Positions 22,822 through 35,448 of a DNA stretch of 51,354 bases are shown here, one piece after another. The DNA lies in NCBI RefSeq assembly GCF_900101595.1, contig NZ_FMYY01000013.1:1-51354 (forward strand), read 5' to 3'. Both the position numbers and the translations under genes were made by a program. Below the pieces are notes generated by a model. It saw only the letters and a list, made by a program, of their open reading frames with translations. It made no database searches and had not been told where the DNA came from. The stretch's first letter is position 1; each line of letters starts with the position of its first letter. Origin of the DNA: Paenibacillus sp. cl123. Its GTDB lineage: Bacteria > Bacillota > Bacilli > Paenibacillales > NBRC-103111.

Positions 22822-23832
22822 ATGATGACGAAGGATACAGGCAAGCTGCGCTTTGGGATTTTGGGCTGCGCCGCAATCGCTTTCAGAGCGGTCATTCCCG
22901 GCATCCGGGAGTCGGAGCTTGGCGAGGTGGCGGCTATCGCAAGCCGCTCGCTGGATAAGGCGAAGGAGGCGGCCGCGAAATGGGACATCCCGCAGGCATA
23001 CGGGAGCTATGAGGAGCTGCTGGCGGACGAGTCGATCGATGCCGTGTACATTCCGCTTCCGAACCATCTGCACCGTGAATGGACGATCAAGGCTGCACAA
23101 GCGGGCAAGCATGTGCTGTGCGAGAAGCCTGCCGCTCTGACCGCGGCAGAGACCGAAGAGATGGTTGCGGCTTGCGCCGAAGCCGGCGTTGTGTTCGCCG
23201 AGGCTTTCATGTACCGTCATCATCCCCGCTACCGGATGGTGCGCGAGATCATCGCCTCGGGCGAGATCGGGGAATTGAGAGCGATCCGCGGCTCCTTTAC
23301 GTTCAACAGCTCGGGCAATGCCGGCAACGTAAGATTCAACCGCGACATGGGTGGCGGCTCCTTGTATGACATCGGATGCTATCCGATCAGCGCCGCCCGT
23401 TACGTGCTTGGGCAGGAGCCTGAGGCGGTTACGGTTCATGCTTTTTTCTCCCCGCAGCATGGCGATGTCGATATGATGGCCTCGGGACTGGTAGAATTCC
23501 CGGGGGCGGTCGGACTGACCTTCGACTGCGGCATGTGGGCGGCAGGCCGCAACACTCTGGAGATTCTCGGTACGGAGGGGCGGATCGAGTTTCCGTCCGC
23601 TTACGTCGGACCGACGGATGCGGGAGCTAATTTTTTTGTAACGGTAAAGGGAGAACGGCGCGAGGTAGAGGTGCCTCATGTCAATCATTATGCGCTGCAG
23701 GCCGATTCGCTCGCGCGCAGTGTACTGACCGGGGAACCGCCGGCGTTTGAACCGTCCGATGCCGTGATGAATATGCGGGTGCTGGACGCCTGCCTGGAGT
23801 CGGCCCGCGAGCGCCGGCGCGTCGTCCTATAA
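22822..23832 (+). CDS. Gfo/Idh/MocA-family oxidoreductase
   Basis: The 336-residue protein has the Rossmann start FGILGCAAIAFRAVIPGI, the CEKPAALT motif near residue 100 (Lys is catalytic in the family) and GGGSLYDIGCYPISAARYVL in the C-terminal domain. This pattern matches NADP-dependent sugar dehydrogenases acting on xylose- or glucose-like substrates. GAGGAGG precedes the ATG pair 22822/22825. The aldo/keto reductase starts 16 bases after its stop, so they form one transcript under the divergent AraC regulator. The substrate is not shown by sequence. Confidence 0.85.
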   Translation: MMTKDTGKLRFGILGCAAIAFRAVIPGIRESELGEVAAIASRSLDKAKEAAAKWDIPQAYGSYEELLADESIDAVYIPLPNHLHREWTIKAAQAGKHVLCEKPAALTAAETEEMVAACAEAGVVFAEAFMYRHHPRYRMVREIIASGEIGELRAIRGSFTFNSSGNAGNVRFNRDMGGGSLYDIGCYPISAARYVLGQEPEAVTVHAFFSPQHGDVDMMASGLVEFPGAVGLTFDCGMWAAGRNTLEILGTEGRIEFPSAYVGPTDAGANFFVTVKGERREVEVPHVNHYALQADSLARSVLTGEPPAFEPSDAVMNMRVLDACLESARERRRVVL

Positions 23833-23848
23833 GAGAGGAGCGATCACG

Positions 23849-24799
23849 ATGGAATATATTCAAATCGCAGGCGTAGCGAAGCCGGTCTCCCGGCTGATCA
23901 AGGGCTCGGACTATTTCCGGCCGGAAGTATACGAGAAGGTATGCGAGAATCTGGACGCCTACCTCGCTATCGGCGGCAATACGATCGATACGGCCTTTGG
24001 TTATTGCGGCGGCGAAAGCGAGAAGACGATAGGCCGGTATATGAAAGAGAGGAACAACCGCGACAAGCTGGTTATTCTGACCAAAGGCGCGCATCACGAC
24101 GCGAACGGGCCGCGTGTGAACAAGGCGGCGATCGACTCCGATCTGGCGACAAGTCTGGAGCGGCTGCAGACGGATTCGGTCGAGCTGTATGCCCTGCACC
24201 GCGACGACGAGAATATGCCGGTCGGCGCGATTATCGAGGCGCTGAATGAGCATTTGGAGGCAGGCCGCGTACAGGCGATCGGAGCTTCCAACTGGACGTG
24301 GCAGCGGATCGCCGAGGCCAACGACTATGCGGCGGCCCATGGGCTTACCGGTTTTGCCTTCAGCAGCCCCAATCTGAGCTTGGCCAAGGTCAACGAGCCG
24401 TTTTGGAAAGACTGCGTGTCGGCTGACGAGGCTACTTGCGATTGGCATGAGCGGACGGGGCTCCCGCTGCTGTCCTGGTCGTCGCAGGCCAGGGGCTTCT
24501 TCACCGGGCGATTCTCCCCCGAGGTTCGGGACAATGCCGAGATGGTGCGCGTCTTCTACAATGACGGCAACTGGGAACGGCTGCGGCGGGCCGGGCAGCT
24601 GGCTGCGGCCAAAGGGGCAAGCGTGATCCAGATCGCGCTCGCTTATGTGCTTCAGCAGCCGTTTCCGACCTGCGCGCTGATCGGCGCGCAAAATTCGGCG
24701 GAGCTGCAGTCCTGCGACGAGGGCGCCCGCATCCAGCTCACCACAGCTGAGCGGGAGTGGCTGGATCTGCGCCGCGATGCATTGGCTTTGCAGGCTTAG
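23849..24799 (+). CDS. Aldo/keto reductase
   Basis: The 316-residue protein follows the AKR (beta/alpha)8 pattern: NTIDTAFGYCGGESEKTIG with the proposed catalytic Tyr52, VILTKGAHHD with the Lys, YALHRDDENMPVGAIIEALN with the His, and AYVLQQPFPTCALIGAQNSA for cofactor binding. AKRs reduce carbonyls with NADPH. AGAGAGGAG precedes the ATG. Paired with a Gfo/Idh enzyme, it may interconvert sugar oxidation states in one pathway; this is inference. Confidence 0.85.
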   Translation: MEYIQIAGVAKPVSRLIKGSDYFRPEVYEKVCENLDAYLAIGGNTIDTAFGYCGGESEKTIGRYMKERNNRDKLVILTKGAHHDANGPRVNKAAIDSDLATSLERLQTDSVELYALHRDDENMPVGAIIEALNEHLEAGRVQAIGASNWTWQRIAEANDYAAAHGLTGFAFSSPNLSLAKVNEPFWKDCVSADEATCDWHERTGLPLLSWSSQARGFFTGRFSPEVRDNAEMVRVFYNDGNWERLRRAGQLAAAKGASVIQIALAYVLQQPFPTCALIGAQNSAELQSCDEGARIQLTTAEREWLDLRRDALALQA

Positions 24800-24834
24800 G
24801 GAGGCCGCAGGTATAAATGATTTAGACAACTAAC

Positions 24835-24864
24835 GGTCCGTCACTTGCGCTTGAGTGGCGGGCC
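24835..24864 (+). terminator. Probable hairpin after the aldo/keto reductase
   Basis: An 11-bp stem with G-U pairs (24835-24845 with 24854-24864) lies 36 bases after the stop. The T-run is poor. The rest of the gap to 25064 shows no further gene. Confidence 0.4.
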
Positions 24865-25043
24865 TTGCCTGTTCTTAAAGTCGTGAAGGGCCGGGTTTCG
24901 CTGAACGCGCTTAGGGGAAGAGAGCGGCGTGTCTTCAAAACCGCATGGATAGGAACTTGAGTATGTGAGGTCGAGGCGGGTTGAACCTACCGTGGTCTTA
25001 TACGCCCGGCCATCGGCCGGATGTATCTCAACATCTTCATTAG

Positions 25044-28148
<3,105 letters not shown>

Positions 28149-28273
28149 ACGAGAGGCTGATAGCGGCCATTGAAAGAATTTTAACTAGAGAGCTGCTGCA
28201 AGTGTGTTTAGAGGCACGGGCGGGGCAAGCCAACAGAGGCTTCATAGAACCCGCAGACTTCATAGAAATAGCA

Positions 28274-28311
28274 AACGAGCCGCAGAAGCGATTCTGCCGG
28301 CTCGTTTTTTT
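28274..28311 (+). terminator. Intrinsic terminator after lacZ
   Basis: AACGAGC(C)GCAGAA pairs with TTCTGC(C)GGCTCGTT and is followed by a run of T residues. It also faces the convergent hydrolase gene. Confidence 0.8.
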
Positions 28312-28378
28312 GTATGCGGTATGTTTGGTTGGTTATCCGTTCCGGCCCTCGGTCCCACTGAGCGGCAAAGCACAGGCT

Positions 28379-29125
28379 CTACTTAATCTGCCCAAGCCAC
28401 GCCGCCATCATCTCCACGAGCTGCAGCTGCTGAGCATCAGGCGTCAGAGCGGCCGCCTGATCGCCCTTCTGCGGGCCGTAGCTGCCGAACTGGGCATGAT
28501 TGCCGCCCTCTAGCTCCGCATATTGGGTCGAAGCAGGCAGCAGGCTTCGAGCCTGCTCATATTTCTCGCGGTTCAGCACACCGTCGAGTGAGCCGGTCAC
28601 CGACAGCACGGGAAGCCCGGCACCGGTTAGCGCCCCTTGCGGATCGGGGTAGGAGCCGAGGAAGAAAACGCCCCGGACAAGCTGCGGATGCTTGGCGGCA
28701 AATCTGGATGCCATGACGCCGCCCAAGGAATGGCCGCCGATGACAAAGTCAGCGTCCGGCTCGCCCTCGATCAGCGGCAGCGCCCGCTCGCCGCCGAGCA
28801 CGGCGAGGTGCAGTGGCATCTTGACGACGTACACGGCATGCCCCGTCCAGGCGAGCGCCCGGGCCATCGGCGCGTAGCTTTCGGGCTTCACCAGACCGCC
28901 CGGATACCAGATGACGCTAGGCTCCGTTCGTTTCTCCGGCACGAAGCTGATCCAGTCCGGCCCGTTTACAATCCGGATGTCACCTCCGCTGTTCAGGGCA
29001 GCGGCCGCTCTTGCATCCGGCTCGTAGGGCCGCAGGTAAATGAAGCCGATCGCGGCGAGCACGGCGAGGAGGATCGCCCCGGCATACAGCCAGCGGTGCT
29101 TGCGGCGGGTCGCAGCCTGCTTCAC
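28379..29125 (-). CDS. Membrane-anchored alpha/beta hydrolase
   Basis: The 248-residue protein has an N-terminal membrane helix at residues 12-31 (WLYAGAILLAVLAAIGFIYL) and an extracellular alpha/beta hydrolase fold. The catalytic triad is visible as Ser133 in GGHSLGG, Asp181 in VTGSLDG and His210 in EGGNHAQFG, which matches the alpha/beta-hydrolase family 5 pattern. The GTG start at 29125 overlaps the stop of the MFS gene (GTGA) and has AAGGAGG upstream, so the two are translationally coupled. Longer starts lie within the MFS gene and are unlikely. The substrate is unknown. Confidence 0.8.
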   Translation of the reverse strand: MKQAATRRKHRWLYAGAILLAVLAAIGFIYLRPYEPDARAAAALNSGGDIRIVNGPDWISFVPEKRTEPSVIWYPGGLVKPESYAPMARALAWTGHAVYVVKMPLHLAVLGGERALPLIEGEPDADFVIGGHSLGGVMASRFAAKHPQLVRGVFFLGSYPDPQGALTGAGLPVLSVTGSLDGVLNREKYEQARSLLPASTQYAELEGGNHAQFGSYGPQKGDQAAALTPDAQQLQLVEMMAAWLGQIK

Positions 29126-30273
29126 AGCGCTCTCGCCTCCTTCTCCCGCAGGGGCCGTCTGGCAAAGGAGACGAACACCAGCGCCGATACGGCGACCGAT
29201 ACCGCACATACCGTAAACAGCAGCTCATACCCGGAGTATTGGGAAACCCAGCCCAGCATAATCGCGCCAAGCCCGATGCCGAGATCGAAGGCGGTCAAAT
29301 AAGTCGCGTTGGCGACTCCCCGCTTGTCCGGGGGAGCCAAACGCAGGTTGGCCGCTTGAAGGGCCGGCTGAGCCGAGCCGAAGCCGATTCCATACAGCAC
29401 AGCAGCCAGGATGACTCCGCCAAGTCCGGTAGAGAAGCTCAGCACGAGCAGCGAGGCGATCGTGATGACCAGCGAAGGCAGGATGACGTAGGCTTCGCCG
29501 AACCGGTCGGACAGCTTGCCGGCGAGCGGTCTGATCAAGGTGAGCGCCAGAGCGTAGATGAGAAAAAACGTCCCGGAATTCACGCGGATCGACTCGGCGA
29601 ACAGCGGCAGGAAGGTCGTGATGCCGCCGTAGGCGACGGCCAGGAAGAAGAGCGATGACGCGACGGGCAGAACGGATCTCTCGAAGATTTGAATCTTCCT
29701 GGCAGGCGACGCAGGCTGGAAGGGAACCCGGACTCTGAACACGAGCAGCAGGGCGGCCGCGGACAAGCCGGTTGCCAGCAGAAACAGCCCTTGGAACGAG
29801 GCGCTCTGCAGCATCCATAACCCCAGCATCGGCCCGATGGCCATGGCGACGGTCATCGCCATCCCGAACCAGCCCATGCCTTCTCCCCTGCGCGAGACAG
29901 GGATCATGTCCGTGACCGAGGTGCTGACGGCCGTCGTGGAGAACGCCCAGGTAGCGCCGTGCAGCGCGCGGAGTACGAGCAGGATCGCAATGCCGGCCAC
30001 CCATTCGTATAGATACATGCATAGGATAAAGAATAAAAGTCCCCAGATCATGAAGGACCTGCGGCCGTAACGGTCCAGCAATCCCCCGACCAGGGGGCGG
30101 AACACGACCGCAGTCAGCGTAAAGGCTCCGGCGGCGAGTCCGATCTGTGACTCCGTGCCGCCCATTTCCTTGATAAACAGCGGCATTGTAGGCAGCAGCA
30201 GGTAAAAGCCCGTAAATAAGACCAGCATGCCGAGCGTCAATTGAATAAATGATTTTGTCCACAATTTTTCCAC
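29122..30273 (-). CDS. Major facilitator superfamily transporter
   Basis: The 383-residue protein has about twelve hydrophobic helices and MFS loop motifs: GGLLDRYGRRSFMIW between helices 2 and 3 and GKLSDRFGEAYVI at the matching position of the second half. The family exports drugs or moves small solutes by proton exchange. It begins with GTG after GGAGG on the minus strand. Its stop overlaps the alpha/beta hydrolase start. Substrate not assignable. Confidence 0.85.
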   Translation of the reverse strand: MEKLWTKSFIQLTLGMLVLFTGFYLLLPTMPLFIKEMGGTESQIGLAAGAFTLTAVVFRPLVGGLLDRYGRRSFMIWGLLFFILCMYLYEWVAGIAILLVLRALHGATWAFSTTAVSTSVTDMIPVSRRGEGMGWFGMAMTVAMAIGPMLGLWMLQSASFQGLFLLATGLSAAALLLVFRVRVPFQPASPARKIQIFERSVLPVASSLFFLAVAYGGITTFLPLFAESIRVNSGTFFLIYALALTLIRPLAGKLSDRFGEAYVILPSLVITIASLLVLSFSTGLGGVILAAVLYGIGFGSAQPALQAANLRLAPPDKRGVANATYLTAFDLGIGLGAIMLGWVSQYSGYELLFTVCAVSVAVSALVFVSFARRPLREKEARAL

Positions 30274-30426
30274 GTTGAACCTCCTGACGGCAAGCTGGAA
30301 GCTTGAGTGACGCTGGTTTTATTATGTTCCGATTCTGGTGGGTTTGCAAACATGCCATGGCAAAATTCCTGTAAACGCGTGTATGCGGTGCGAAAATTAT
30401 CCGGGACGGCTCGATGCCGAAAAGAA

Positions 30427-30462
30427 AGAGCAGGCTGCGGTCCAAGCTTCCGCGCCTGCTCT
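30427..30462. terminator. Hairpin terminator after the LysM-GH18 gene
   Basis: AGAGCAGGC (30427-30435) pairs with GCCTGCTCT (30454-30462), with further GCGG/CCGC pairing inside. On the minus strand it is followed by TTTCTTTT, ending the LysM-GH18 transcript. Confidence 0.7.
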
Positions 30463-30511
30463 GTTTGTGATCGGGCTTCCGCCGGCTTTTCTCCTTCGTC
30501 TGAGGGCAGCG

Positions 30512-31801
30512 CTAGCTCCGCTTGGCGATCTTGAAGTTGTCCTCCAGCAGCAGCCAGTTCTGCGGGAAGGGAAGGCCCAGCTTCCAATAGCTGATGCCCC
30601 ACAGTCCGAGCTCCTTCAGCAGGTCGAACTTTGCCTGAATCGAGCGGGCGTCCTCGAACCAGACGATATGCTCCCGCCCGGCATTATCCCAGTAGGTAAA
30701 GTGCGGCGCCTGCGCCTTGTCGTCGTATTCGATCCGCGCATTATGGGTACGCGCGAGCCGGATCGCCTCCTGCGGACTGACGGCCCGTGCATATGCTCCT
30801 CCCGCGACGTAAGGCAGCGTCCAGTCGTAGCCGTACAGATTTTGCCCCATCATGATCTTGGCGCCGGGCATCTCGGTCAGCGCATACTCCAGCACTTGCC
30901 GCACCGGCCCGATCGGCGACACAGGCATGGGAGGCCCGCCGCTGTAGCCCCATTCATAGGTCATGATGACGACGAAGTCGGCGATCTCGCCATGAGCCTT
31001 GTAATCGTGGGCCGTGTACCAGGCGCCGGTCTGGGAGGCGCTTGTCTTCGGAGCTAGCGCCGTCGACATCAGGAAGCCTTCCCGGTGGATAGCCTGTGCG
31101 GCCTTGCGCAGGAAGCGGTTGTACGCTTCGCGGTCTTCGGGACGCAAATGCTCGATGTCGAAGTGAATATCCCGGAAGCCCAGCTCGCGGGCGGTGGCGA
31201 TGATCGTGGCGAGCAGCTTATCCTGCACGGCCTGATCGTTCAGCACAACCTCTCCGAGCGCAGCGCTGAACTGGTCGTTCTCCAGATTGGTGACGACCAT
31301 CATCAGGGTGACGCCCTGGGCCTGAGCAAGCTGAGGAAGCCCGCCAAGCGGGGGACGCTGAAGAGTCCCGTCCCGCTTAATCCGGAAGCTGAATGGGGCA
31401 AGATAAGTCAGATGCGGCGCAGCGGAACGGGCGGCCTCCGTCAGCGCCGGACTGACGGCATTGCCCCGCGGCTCGATATAAGCGTTGCTCTCGGCGCTTC
31501 GGCGGGGAGCCGGCGGGATGTACAGCCGGGTCCCTACTTGCAGCGTCTGAGTGGCGCTTATTCCGTTTACCTCCGCCAGACGCTGCGCCGTAAGGCCGTA
31601 AGCGCCGGCGATGCCGGCAAGCGTGTCCCCGGGGCGAACCCACACATACCGGCCGACGATCGGAATGACTAACGCCTGGCCGATGACCAGCGTATCCGCC
31701 GTACGCAGCTCGTTGGCTTCCGCGATGGCGGCGACGGTTACTCCGTAAGTACGGGAGAGCTGGTACAGAGATTGTCCGGGCTGCACGACATGGATTTGCA
31801 T
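30512..31801 (-). CDS. LysM-GH18 protein (YaaH/SleL-like spore cortex hydrolase)
   Basis: The 429-residue protein has two LysM modules, residues 2-48 (IHVVQPGQSLYQLSRTYGVT) and 51-98 (YVWVRPGDTLAGIAGAYGLT), and then a GH18 barrel. The catalytic segment reads FRDIHFDIEHL, with Glu as the acid. The same layout is found in Bacillus YaaH and SleL, which attach to spore peptidoglycan and cut cortex fragments at germination. There is no signal peptide, as usual for those proteins. GGAG precedes the ATG. Exact role in the spore is inferred. Confidence 0.85.
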   Translation of the reverse strand: MQIHVVQPGQSLYQLSRTYGVTVAAIAEANELRTADTLVIGQALVIPIVGRYVWVRPGDTLAGIAGAYGLTAQRLAEVNGISATQTLQVGTRLYIPPAPRRSAESNAYIEPRGNAVSPALTEAARSAAPHLTYLAPFSFRIKRDGTLQRPPLGGLPQLAQAQGVTLMMVVTNLENDQFSAALGEVVLNDQAVQDKLLATIIATARELGFRDIHFDIEHLRPEDREAYNRFLRKAAQAIHREGFLMSTALAPKTSASQTGAWYTAHDYKAHGEIADFVVIMTYEWGYSGGPPMPVSPIGPVRQVLEYALTEMPGAKIMMGQNLYGYDWTLPYVAGGAYARAVSPQEAIRLARTHNARIEYDDKAQAPHFTYWDNAGREHIVWFEDARSIQAKFDLLKELGLWGISYWKLGLPFPQNWLLLEDNFKIAKRS

Positions 31802-32128
31802 AACGGGTCTCCTCTCTTATTGGGAAGGGCTGTCAGGTTCATGCCGGCAGGGTCCTTGTCCTTCATCGCCTGCCGGCCTGACCCGCGCTGTGGGGTGAAT
31901 CGGTCCATAGGCTTGTGGTACAGCATATTCCCTGAGGGGCCAATCCATGTCTGCTGCCGGAATGGAGAGAAAGCGTTAAGCGATTTTTTCCAAGCATCTG
32001 ATGCAGTAGAGCGGTATGATGGATGGTGTACGTTAGTCCGTGCGGCTGCCTTTTGCCGCCACTCTCGCCCGTGCGATGGCGGGACACGAGCAGGCGCGGG
32101 GACAAAGTGGTGATTGGAGGAGTGTTCT
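31802..32128. other. Divergent intergenic region between LysM-GH18 and csaA
   Basis: This 327-base gap holds the ribosome site of the minus-strand gene at its left end and GGAGG of csaA at its right end. Both promoters must lie here. I see no convincing sigma-factor motif, RNA or small gene. Confidence 0.4.
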
Positions 32129-32461
32129 GTGTCGGCAACTATAGAAAATTTTATGGCGCTGGATATCCGAATCGGTACGGTGCTGCGTGCGGAGCCGTTT
32201 CCCGAGGCGAGAAAACCGGCAATAAAGCTGGAGATCGACTTCGGTCCCCTTGGCGTGAAGAAGTCGTCGGCTCAAATTACGAGACGTTATGAGGCGGAAG
32301 CGATAGTCGGCAGGCAGGTGGCGGCTGTAGTGAACTTCCCGCCACGGCGAATTGCCGGCTACGTCTCCGAGGTGCTGGTGCTGGGCGGCGTGCCCGAGGA
32401 AGGGGACGTCATTCTGCTGCGGCCTGATGAATCCGTGCCCGACGGCACGCCGGTCGCTTAA
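32129..32461 (+). CDS. csaA: CsaA, tRNA-binding-domain chaperone
   Basis: The 110-residue protein is the expected CsaA length and shows ENFMALDIRIGTVLRAEPFP, the OB-fold FPPRRIAGYVSEVLVLGG and the C-terminal VILLRPDESVPDGTPV. CsaA is a dimeric protein with tRNA-binding fold reported to assist protein secretion. GTG 32129 is chosen since GGAGGAG lies at 32116-32122; the TTG at 32114 lies at that site. It appears monocistronic. Confidence 0.9.
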   Translation: MSATIENFMALDIRIGTVLRAEPFPEARKPAIKLEIDFGPLGVKKSSAQITRRYEAEAIVGRQVAAVVNFPPRRIAGYVSEVLVLGGVPEEGDVILLRPDESVPDGTPVA

Positions 32462-32667
32462 CTAAAGTGCGGGGGCAAGCCGCCAAGCCGATAGCTGCTG
32501 CGGATTGCCAGCCGGCAGCCTGCCGTAGGGGCAAGTGCGGCTTATAGGAGCGGCGCACGAAGGAGGGGGAGGACCGCCCAAGCTGTCCGCGCTAGAATTT
32601 TCCTCCTTCCCCCTTCGCACAGTTCGGGGTATAATTTTGGCACAGCATAGCGAATGGGCGTGATTAT

Positions 32668-35046
32668 TTGAGAAAAGCACTGTCCCGACTGCCATTACTC
32701 CGGGGTAAAAGCGCATTGAAAACGATGATCGTCTCCAACTTGCTCATCCTGCTGATCCCGATTGCCATGGGTATATTCCTGTATGCCAAGGTAGAAGACA
32801 GCTTAATGAACAATGCGAACCGCTCGAATTCGGCGATGCTCGAGCAAATGAAGCTGTCGCTGGACGCGAAGCTGTCCGAGGTGGACAACCTGATGCGTCA
32901 GGTCGTGCTGGACCCGCAAGCCGAATATTTGCTGAAGGTGCCCGCCGGCGCGGATAGCATGGATGAATACCGGTTTGTGGAATTCATGCGCGACAAGATG
33001 AACCGCTATCGCAATATGACAAGCAGCTTTATTTTTGATTATTATGTGTATTTCCGCAACAGCGACAAAATCGTCAAGGCGAATCTGCTTACCGATTCCC
33101 ATACGTTTTATACGACTCACTATGCGTTCGCCGACATGCCTTACGAGCAGTGGCGCCGCGAGCTTTTGTCGGGTGTGCATCAATCGTCCTACTGGGCCGC
33201 CCGCGCGCTGGTCCGCAGCGACGACCTGCCGGGCGTTAACGAATATATGCCGGACAATGTGGTTGTATATGCGCAGACGCTGCCGATCCGCACGCCGAAT
33301 GAAGCGCTGGGCAATCTGGTTGTGCTGATCGATGTAAGCCCGATCCGGGAAGCGTTTGCACAATTGGAAGCCGCCAGCCGCAGCGAAATTTACATCATCG
33401 ACCATACGGACAAGACGATCATGAGCACTAGCAACGAGCCGCTGGCTGCCGACCTGCTGGCCCGCGTCCGGGAAAATACGTCGCCTTTCTCCTACAGGGT
33501 GGGAGACTCGGATCAAATGGTATCGGTAACCTCCTCGGACAAAGCCGGCTGGAGCTATGTGTCGATTACGCCTCATGATGTGTTCATGAAGCAGGTCAAC
33601 TATATTCAGAAGTGGGCGCTTGGCTTGCTTGCCTGCTGCCTGATCGCCGGTCTGCTGGCCGTGTACACAGGGGCATACCGCAGCTATAAGCCGCTTCGCA
33701 ACATGGTGAACGCGATTTTGCGCGGCAAGCAGATGCCGTCCGGTCCGGCCGCCAACGAATACGATTTTATCCGCGAGACGATCGAAGGCTCGCTGTACGA
33801 GGAGAAAAACCTGCGGGCCAAGCTGGGGCAGCAAATTCCGCTGATCCGCGCCAACTATTTATCCAGGCTCGTGCAGGGTTATATGGACGCCGACGTGTCC
33901 GCGGACAGCGATGAGATGCAGAAATTTATGGGCGTATCGTTTGTCGGCGATCGATTCGCCGTGCTGCTTGTACACATCGAGGATTACAAGCGGCTGACGG
34001 AGAAGGAATCCGAGCAGCAGTCCGCGCTTGTGCGGTTTATGGTGGCCAATGTCGGCACGGACCTGATCTCGCCGGCGCAGCACGGCTATTCCGTGGAGCT
34101 GGATCGCGACCGCGTGGCGTTTCTCGTCAACTTCCGCCCGGAATCGGGCGAGACGGCAGCCGAGGGGCTGCGGCAGATCGCCGCTACGATCAACAGCGTG
34201 CTTACCGAGCAGTTCAAGATCGACCTGACGCTCGCGGCCGGCGAGATTCATCAAGGCGCCAAAGCGGTGCATGATTCGTATCAGGAGGCGCTGGCGGCGC
34301 TGGAGTACCGGCTTATTCGCGGCAAAAAAACGATTATTCACTTCAGCGATATTACCGATTCCAACCAGCATTATTACTATCCGCTGGAGACGGAAACTCA
34401 GCTGGTCAATTTTGTGCGCAGCGGGGACACCGACAATACGGACAAGCTGCTGGACAAAATTTATTCGATGAACTTCGATTCGGGCGAGATGACGCCGGAG
34501 CTTGGCAAATGTCTGTTCTTTAACGTCACGAGCACGTTCCTGAAAATCGTCAACTCCACGAACACGAATCAGGCCGAGCTGCTGGGCGATGATTTTGATC
34601 TGATCAAGGCGGTATTCAGCTACCAGACGGCCGAGGATATGCATTTGAAAATTAAGGCACTCTATAACAAGCTGGCCGATTCGTTCAAGGTGGAGCGGAC
34701 GGGAGGCAGCCCGCAGCTGCTCCAGGACATTATCCGCTTTATTGAAGCTTCCATCGACAATCCCGATCTCGGCCTGGCGCTGATCGCCGATCACGTCCGG
34801 TTGACGCCGCCGTATATCTCGACGTTTTTCCGCAAGCACCAAGGTCAGACGCTGGTCGACTACATCACGCGCAAACGCATCGACAAGGCCAAGCAGCTGA
34901 TGGAAGACAAGAGCCTGACCAATGCGCAAATCGCGTCGATGGTCGGTTATGTGAACGATATCGTATTTTTGCGGGCGTTCAAAAAAGTGGAGGGCATCCC
35001 TCCGGGCAAATACCGCGAGACGATGATGCAGGGCGACTCCGATTAA
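32668..35046 (+). CDS. Membrane-spanning AraC-family regulator (YesS-like)
   Basis: The 792-residue protein has a membrane helix at about 20-42 (TMIVSNLLILLIPIAMGIFL), an extracellular sensing domain at about 45-310 and a second helix near 318-338 (WALGLLACCLIAGLLAVYTG). A cytoplasmic linker region follows, then a C-terminal AraC DNA-binding domain (LALIADHVRLTPPYISTFFR; NAQIASMVGYVNDIVFLRAF; GIPPGKYRE). YesS in Bacillus has the same layout and activates rhamnogalacturonan genes. Standing just upstream of the ABC transporter and hydrolase genes, it is probably their activator, reading extracellular oligosaccharide directly or through the lipoprotein. The TTG start is tentative, with only a weak upstream GGG. 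Confidence 0.85.
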   Translation: MRKALSRLPLLRGKSALKTMIVSNLLILLIPIAMGIFLYAKVEDSLMNNANRSNSAMLEQMKLSLDAKLSEVDNLMRQVVLDPQAEYLLKVPAGADSMDEYRFVEFMRDKMNRYRNMTSSFIFDYYVYFRNSDKIVKANLLTDSHTFYTTHYAFADMPYEQWRRELLSGVHQSSYWAARALVRSDDLPGVNEYMPDNVVVYAQTLPIRTPNEALGNLVVLIDVSPIREAFAQLEAASRSEIYIIDHTDKTIMSTSNEPLAADLLARVRENTSPFSYRVGDSDQMVSVTSSDKAGWSYVSITPHDVFMKQVNYIQKWALGLLACCLIAGLLAVYTGAYRSYKPLRNMVNAILRGKQMPSGPAANEYDFIRETIEGSLYEEKNLRAKLGQQIPLIRANYLSRLVQGYMDADVSADSDEMQKFMGVSFVGDRFAVLLVHIEDYKRLTEKESEQQSALVRFMVANVGTDLISPAQHGYSVELDRDRVAFLVNFRPESGETAAEGLRQIAATINSVLTEQFKIDLTLAAGEIHQGAKAVHDSYQEALAALEYRLIRGKKTIIHFSDITDSNQHYYYPLETETQLVNFVRSGDTDNTDKLLDKIYSMNFDSGEMTPELGKCLFFNVTSTFLKIVNSTNTNQAELLGDDFDLIKAVFSYQTAEDMHLKIKALYNKLADSFKVERTGGSPQLLQDIIRFIEASIDNPDLGLALIADHVRLTPPYISTFFRKHQGQTLVDYITRKRIDKAKQLMEDKSLTNAQIASMVGYVNDIVFLRAFKKVEGIPPGKYRETMMQGDSD

Positions 35047-35071
35047 CGGAGCGCGCACGCTGCTTATTTCC

Positions 35072-35117
35072 AAAAACGGCCTCCCCTTGCTTCCGGCAGG
35101 GCAGAGAAGCCGTTTTT
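35072..35117 (+). terminator. Intrinsic terminator after the AraC-type gene
   Basis: AAAAACGGC (35072-35080) pairs with GCCGTTTTT (35109-35117), with more pairing inside, and a T-rich tail follows. It separates the regulator from the transport operon. Confidence 0.75.
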
Positions 35118-35433
35118 GTTTAGTCTCAGACCGTTTAAGCTCCGGTGATTGTTCGATTTTTGGATTGCCGCACGGCTTAGGCTTCTAAAGGCGCCATAAG
35201 GCGTTATCCGTATCAAAGCCGCAGAAATGGCTCTACAGAGCGGTTTTGGCTGCACTGACGTTTTTTAATGACGACTGATTATTTTTTGGAACGGCCCGTT
35301 GACCTTACGAAAAATCAACCCGAAGCAAAAATCGAAAGTGTTCAGACGCGCTTCCGGCGCCTACACTGAGAACCAGAAGCGCGGCAACCACACCGCCGCA
35401 ATTCGCAAAACCAAAACATTCATTGATAAATAA
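35118..35433. other. Promoter region of the oligosaccharide operon
   Basis: A 316-base gap without a gene. It is less GC-rich than its flanks and must hold the operon promoter and the AraC-type operator. I see no clear -35/-10 pair and no strong palindrome. Confidence 0.4.
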
Positions 35434-35448
35434 GGGAGGCGCTTTCAT
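35434..35448 (+). promoter_or_regulatory. Possible cre half-site overlapping the ribosome site
   Basis: GGGAGGCGCTTTCAT keeps the right half of the CcpA cre consensus (CGNTTNCAW), but the left half has two mismatches. It includes the GGGAGG used for the TTG start at 35449. CcpA control is plausible for a sugar operon but weakly supported. Confidence 0.25.

Noticed and set aside
35434..35448. Firm CcpA cre site
   Set aside because: Only the right half matches well and it overlaps the ribosome binding site, so it is listed only at low confidence.
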